Shown here: in pieces, positions 58,600-64,000 of the stretch
Position numbering within the stretch: position 1 is the stretch's first letter
Layout: every line of letters starts with the position of its first letter
Assembly (NCBI GenBank): GCA_950097015.1
Contig: CATNEN010000029.1
Span: 806,001-870,000 of the forward strand
Source of the DNA: Macrostomum hystrix
Lineage: Eukaryota > Platyhelminthes > Macrostomidae
DNA length: 64,000 bases
Direction of reading: 5' to 3'
Notes under the pieces: model-generated
Told to the model about the DNA's origin: nothing
The model's input: the letters and a program-made list of their open reading frames with translations, nothing else
The model's database searches: none
Made by a program: the position numbers and the translations under genes

Positions 58600-61500
58600 A
58601 AAAACTGCCTTCTCTGCTGCCTTCTCAGCTGCCTTCTCAGCTTCCTTCTCAGCTGCCTTCTCAGCTGCCTCCTCTGCTGCCTTCTCAGCTGCCTTCTCAG
58701 CTGCCTTCTCAGCTGCCTCCTCTGCTGCCTTCTCAGCTGCCTTCTCTGCATCAGCTGCCTCCTCTGCTTCAGCTGCCTCCTCTGCTTCAGCTGCCTTCTC
58801 TGCATCAGCTGCCTCCTCTGCTTCAGCTGCCTCCTCTGCTTCAGCTGCCTCCTCTGCTTCAGCTGCCTTCTCTGCATCAGCTGCCTCCTCTGCATCAGCT
58901 GCCTTCTCTGCATCAGCTGCCTCCTCTGCATCAGCTGCCTTCTCTGCTTCAGCTGCCTACTCTGCTTCAGCTGCCTGCTCTGCATCAGCTGCCTTCTCTG
59001 CTTCAGCTGCCTCCTCTGCTTCAGCTGCCTCCTCTGCATCAGCTGCCTCCTCTGCTTCAGCTGCCTTCTCTGCTTCAGCTGCCTTGTCTGCTTCAGCTGC
59101 CTCCTCTGCTTCAGCTGCCTCCTCTGCTTCAGCTGCCTCCTCTGCTTCAGCTGCCTCCTCTGCTTCAGCTGCCTTCTCTGCTTCAGCTGCCTTCCCAGCT
59201 GCCTCCTCTGCTTCTGCATCTGCATCAGCTGCCTCCTCTGCTTCAGATGCCTCCTCAGCATCAGCTGCATCCTCTGCTTCAGATGCCTATTCTCTGCATC
59301 AGCTGCCTCCTCTGCTTCAGATGCCTCCTCAGCATCAGCTGCCTCCTCTGCATCAGCTGCCTCCTCTGCTTCAGCTGCCTTCTCTGCTTCAGCTGCCTTC
59401 TCAGCTGCCTCCTCTGCTTCTGCATCTGCATCAGCTGCCTCCTCTGCTTCAGATGCCTCCTCAGCATCAGCTGCATCCTCTGCTTCAGATGCCTATTCTC
59501 TGCATCAGCTGCCTCCTCTGCTTCAGATGCCTCCTCAGCATCAGCTGCATCCTCTGCTTCGGCTGCCTCCTCTGCTTCAGCTGCATCCTCTGCTTCGGCT
59601 GCCTCCTCCGCTTCAGTTGCCTACTCTGCTTCAGCTGCATATTTTGCATCAGCTGCCTCCTCTGCATCAGCTGCCTCCTCTGCTTCAGATGCCTCCTCAG
59701 CATCAGCTGCCTCCTCTGCTTCGGCTGCCTCCTCTGCTTCAGCTGCCTCCTCTGCTTCAGTTGCCAACTCTGCTTCAGCTGCATATTCTGCATCAGCTGC
59801 CTCCTCTGCTTCAGATGCCTCCTCAGCATCAGCTGCATCCTCTGCTTCGGCTGCCTCCTCTGCTTCAGCTGCATCCTCTGCTTCGGCTGCCTCCTCCGCT
59901 TCAGTTGCCTACTCTGCTTCAGCTGCATATTTTGCATCAGCTGCCTCCTCTGCATCAGCTGCCTTCTCTGCTTCAGCTGCCTCCTCCGCTTCAGCTGCCT
60001 CCTCTGCATCAGCTGCATCCTCTGCTTCGGCTGCCTCCTCTGCTTCAGCTGCCTACTCTGCTTCGGCTGCATATTCTGCTTCGGCTGCCTCCTCCGCTTC
60101 AGCTGCATATTCTGCATCAGCTGCCTCCTCTGCTTCGGCTGCCTCCTCCGCTTCAGCTGCATATTCTGCATCAGCTGCCTCCTCTGCTTCAGCTGCCTAC
60201 TCTGCTTCAGCTGCCTACTCTGCTTCAGCTGCCTCCTCTGCTTCAGCTGCCTACTCTGCTTCAGCTACCTACTCTGCTTCAGCTGCCTACTCTGCTTCAG
60301 CTGCATCCTCTGCTTCAGCTGCCTACTCTGCTTCAGCTGCCTACTCTGCTTCAGTTGCCAACTCTGCTTCAGCTGCCTACTCTGCTTCGGCTGCATATTC
60401 TGCTTCGGCTGCCTCCTCCGCTTCAGCTGCATATTCTGCTTCAGCTGCATCCTCTGCTTCAGCTGCCTCCTCCGCTTCAGCTGCCTACTCTGCTTCAGCT
60501 GCCTACTCTGCTTCAGCTGCATCCTCTGCTTCAGCTGCCTACTCTGCTTCAGCTGCCTACTCTGCTTCAGTTGCCAACTCTGCTTCAGCTGCCTACTCTG
60601 CTTCGGCTGCATATTCTGCTTCAGCTGCCTACTCTGCTTCAGCTGCCTTCTCTGCTTCAGCTGCCTTCTCTGCTTCAGCTGCCTTCTCTGCTTCAGCTGC
60701 CTACTCTGCTTCAGCTGCCTACTCTGCTTCAGTTGCCAACTCTGCTTTAGCTGCCTACTCTGCTTCAGCTGCCTACTCTGCTTCAGCTGCCTCCTCTGCA
60801 TCAGCTGCCTACTCTGCTTCAGCTGCCTACTCTGCTTCAGCTGCCTACTCTGCTTTAGCTGCCTACTCTGCTTCGGCTGCCTACTCTGCTTCAGCTGCCT
60901 CCTCTGCATCGGCTGCCTCCTCCGCTTCAGCTGCATATTCTGCTTCGGCTGCCTCCTCCGCTTCAGCTGCCTACTCTGCTTCAGCTGCCTACTCTGCTTC
61001 AGCTGCCTACTCTGCTTCAGCTGCCTACTCTGCTTCAGCTGCCTACTCTGCTTCAGCTGCCTCCTCTGCATCAGCTGCCTCCTCTGCTTCAGCTGCCTCC
61101 TCTGCATCAGCTGCCTCCTCTGCTTCAGCTGCCTCCTCTGCTTCAGCTGCCTACTCTGCTTCAGCTGCCTACTCTGCTTCAGCTGCCTACTCTGCTTCAG
61201 CTGCCTACTCTGCTTCAGCTGCCTACTCTGCTTCAGCTGCCTACTCTGCTTCAGCTGCCTACTCTGCTTCGGCTGCCTACTCTGCTTCAGCTGCCTACTC
61301 TGCTTTAGCTGCCTACTCTGCTTCAGCTGCCTACTCTGCTTCAGCTGCCTACTCTGCTTCAGCTGCCTTCTCTGCTTCAGCTGCCTACTCTGCTTCAGCT
61401 GCCTGCTCTGCTTCAGCTGCCTACTCTGCTTCAGCTGCCTACTCTGCTTCAGCTGCCTACTCTGCTTCAGCTGCCTACTCTGCTTCAGCTGCCTACTCTG

Positions 61501-63906
61501 CTTCAGCTGCCTACTCTGCTTCAGCTGCCTTCTCTGCTTCAGCTGCCTACTCTGCTTCAGCTGCCTACTCTGCTTCAGCTGCCTCCTCTGCATCAGCTGC
61601 CTACTCTGCTTCAGCTGCCTACTCTGCTTCAGCTGCCTACTCTGCTTTAGCTGCCTACTCTGCTTCAGCTGCCTCCTCTGCTTCAGGTGCCTCCTCTGCT
61701 TCAGCTGCCTACTCGGCTTCAGCTGCCTCCTCTGCTTCAGCTGCCTACTCTGCTTCAGCTGCCTACTCTGCTTCAGCTGCCTACTCTGCTTCGGCTGCCT
61801 CCTCCGCTTCAGTTGCCAACTCTGCTTCAGCTGCCTACTCTGCTTCAGCTGCCTACTCTGCTTCAGCTGCCTACTCTGCTTCGGCTGCCTCCTCCGCTTC
61901 AGTTGCCAACTCTGCTTCAGCTGCCTACTCTGCTTCAGCTGCCTACTCTGCTTCAGCTGCCTACTCTGCTTCAGCTGCCTACTCTGCTTCGGCTGCCTCC
62001 TCCGCTTCAGTTGCCAACTCTGCTTCAGCTGCATCCTCCGCTTCAGCCGCCTTCTCTGCTTCAGCTGCCTCCTCTGCATCAGCTGCCTCCTCTGCTTCAG
62101 CTGCCTTGTCTGCTTCAGCTGCCTTCTCTGCTTCAGCTGCCTCCTCTGCATCAGCTGCCTCCTCTGCTTCAGCTGCCTCCTCTGCATCAGCTGCCTCCTC
62201 TGCTTCAGCTGCCTACTCTGCTTCAGCTGCCTACTCTGCTTCAGCTGCCTACTCTGCTTCAGCTGCCTACTCTGCTTCAGCTGCCTACTCTGCTTCGGCT
62301 GCCTACTCTGCTTCAGCTGCCTACTCTGCTTCAGCTGCCTACTCTGCTTCGGCTGCCTCCTCCGCTTCAGTTGCCAACTCTGCTTCAGCTGCATCCTCCG
62401 CTTCAGCTGCCTTCTCTGCTTCAGCTGCCTCCTCTGCATCAGCTGCCTCCTCTGCTTCAGCTGCCTCCTCTGCATCAGCTGCCTCCTCTGCTTCAGCTGC
62501 CTCCTCTGCTTCAGCTGCCTACTCTGCTTCAGCTGCCTACTCTGCTTTAGCTGCCTACTCTGCTTCAGCTGCCTCCTCTGCTTCAGGTGCCTCCTCTGCT
62601 TCAGCTGCCTACTCGGCTTCAGCTGCCTCCTCTGCTTCAGCTGCCTACTCTGCTTCAGCTGCCTACTCTGCTTCAGCTGCCTACTCTGCTTCGGCTGCCT
62701 CCTCCGCTTCAGTTGCCAACTCTGCTTCAGCTGCCTACTCTGCTTCAGCTGCCTACTCTGCTTCAGCTGCCTACTCTGCTTCGGCTGCCTCCTCCGCTTC
62801 AGTTGCCAACTCTGCTTCAGCTGCCTACTCTGCTTCAGCTGCCTACTCTGCTTCAGCTGCCTACTCTGCTTCAGCTGCCTACTCTGCTTCGGCTGCCTCC
62901 TCCGCTTCAGTTGCCAACTCTGCTTCAGCTGCATCCTCCGCTTCAGCCGCCTTCTCTGCTTCAGCTGCCTCCTCTGCATCAGCTGCCTCCTCTGCTTCAG
63001 CTGCCTTGTCTGCTTCAGCTGCCTTCTCTGCTTCAGCTGCCTCCTCTGCATCAGCTGCCTCCTCTGCTTCAGCTGCCTCCTCTGCATCAGCTGCCTCATC
63101 TGCTTCAGCTGCCTTCTCTGCTTCAGCTGCCTTGTCTGCTTCAGCTGCCTCCTCTGCTTCAGCTGCCTCCTCTGCTTCAGCTGCCTCCTCTGCTTCAGCT
63201 GCCTTCTCTGCTTCAGCTGCCTCCTCTGCTTCAGCTGCCTACTGTGCTTCAGCTGCCTCCTCTGCTTCAGCTGCCTACTCTGCTTCAGCTGCCTACTCTG
63301 CTTCAGCTGCCTACTCTGCTTCAGCTGCATCCTCTGCTTCAGCTGCCTTCTCTGCTTCAGCTGCCTTCTCAGCTGCCTCCTCTGCTTCAGCTGCCTCCTC
63401 TGCTTCAGCTGCCTTCTCTGCTTCAGCTGCCTCCTCTGCTTCAGCTGCCTACTGTGCTTCAGCTGCCTCCTCTGCTTCAGCTGCCTACTCTGCTTCAGCT
63501 GCCTACTCTGCTTCAGCTGCCTACTCTGCTTCAGCTGCATCCTCTGCTTCAGCTGCCTTCTCTGCTTCAGCTGCCTTCTCAGCTGCCTCCTCTGCTTCAG
63601 GTGCCTCCTCTGCTTCAGCTGCCTCCTCTGCTTCAGCTGCCTCCTCTGCTTCAGCTGCCTACTCTGCTTCAGCTGCATCCTCTGCTTCAGCTGCCTACTC
63701 TGCTTCAGCTGCCTACTCTGCTTCAGCTGCATCCTCTGCTTCAGCTGCCTTCTCTGCTTCAGCTGCCTTGTCTGCTTCAGCTGCCTTCTCTGCTTCAGCT
63801 GCCTCCTCTGCTTCAGCTGCCTTCTCTGCTTCAGCTGCCTTCTCTGCTTCAGCTGCCTCCTCTGCTTCAGCTGCCTCCTCCGCTTCAGCTGCCTCCTCTG
63901 CTTCAG
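58600..63906. repeat. Very large minisatellite, 18-bp unit, upstream of SLC22
   Basis: Roughly 295 units of CTGCTTCAGCTGCCTACT and close variants (CCTCCT, CCTTCT, GCATCA), plus 12-bp units GCTGCCTTCTCA at the left end. Unit lengths are multiples of 3, so three plus-strand frames (up to 1617 codons) and one minus-strand frame (1155 codons) stay open. The predicted peptides are pure six-residue repeats, so I do not call a gene. Confidence 0.95.
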
Positions 63907-64000
63907 TCAAACTAAACTTACATTCATCAATCAATAAAATTGAAAAGTAAAGGCAAGACACATGCAGACTATTGCATAGTTATATTATTATTGCTGTGAA
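63907..64000. other. End of window after the large array
   Basis: AT-rich, no feature recognised. Confidence 0.5.

Noticed and set aside
59084-63937. 1617-codon open frame, longest in the window
   Set aside because: It lies wholly inside the 18-bp array and is matched by equally long frames in the other two plus-strand phases and one minus-strand phase. The period divisible by 3 explains it.

Overview
The window is animal nuclear DNA. Genes are split by GT-AG introns, the encoded families (conventional protein kinase C, theta-type diacylglycerol kinase, SLC22 transporter) are metazoan, and tRNA-derived SINEs are scattered through it. There is no bacterial, viral or organellar gene content. 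Invertebrate introns loaded with minisatellites suggest a lophotrochozoan, possibly a flatworm, but the species cannot be fixed from sequence alone (low confidence).

Layout: (1) 1-3895, repeat-rich upstream DNA with several SINE copies. (2) 3896-27252, plus strand: a complete conventional PKC gene of 14 constitutive exons and two alternative terminal exons, giving products of about 679 or 658 residues. (3) 27253-35760, an intergenic stretch with four minisatellites and no gene I can recognise. (4) 48283-35761, minus strand: a complete theta-type diacylglycerol kinase gene, 10 exons, 1009 residues. (5) 51800-50314, minus strand: a probable two-exon gene for a single-pass membrane protein of unknown function. 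(6) 58290-52552, minus strand: a complete SLC22-type transporter gene, 8 exons, 582 residues. (7) about 58600-63906, a 5.3 kb minisatellite with an 18-bp unit; its very long open frames are a by-product of the period.

PKC is switched on by diacylglycerol and calcium, and diacylglycerol kinase removes diacylglycerol by phosphorylating it. The receptor and the terminator of one lipid signal are therefore neighbours in tail-to-tail orientation. All exon junctions below were joined by hand and keep the reading frame through every intron.

The strongest oddities are the duplicated PKC tail exon, one version carrying an acidic substitute at the regulatory hydrophobic-motif phosphosite, and the private minisatellite found in almost every long intron, some of which consist of little else.
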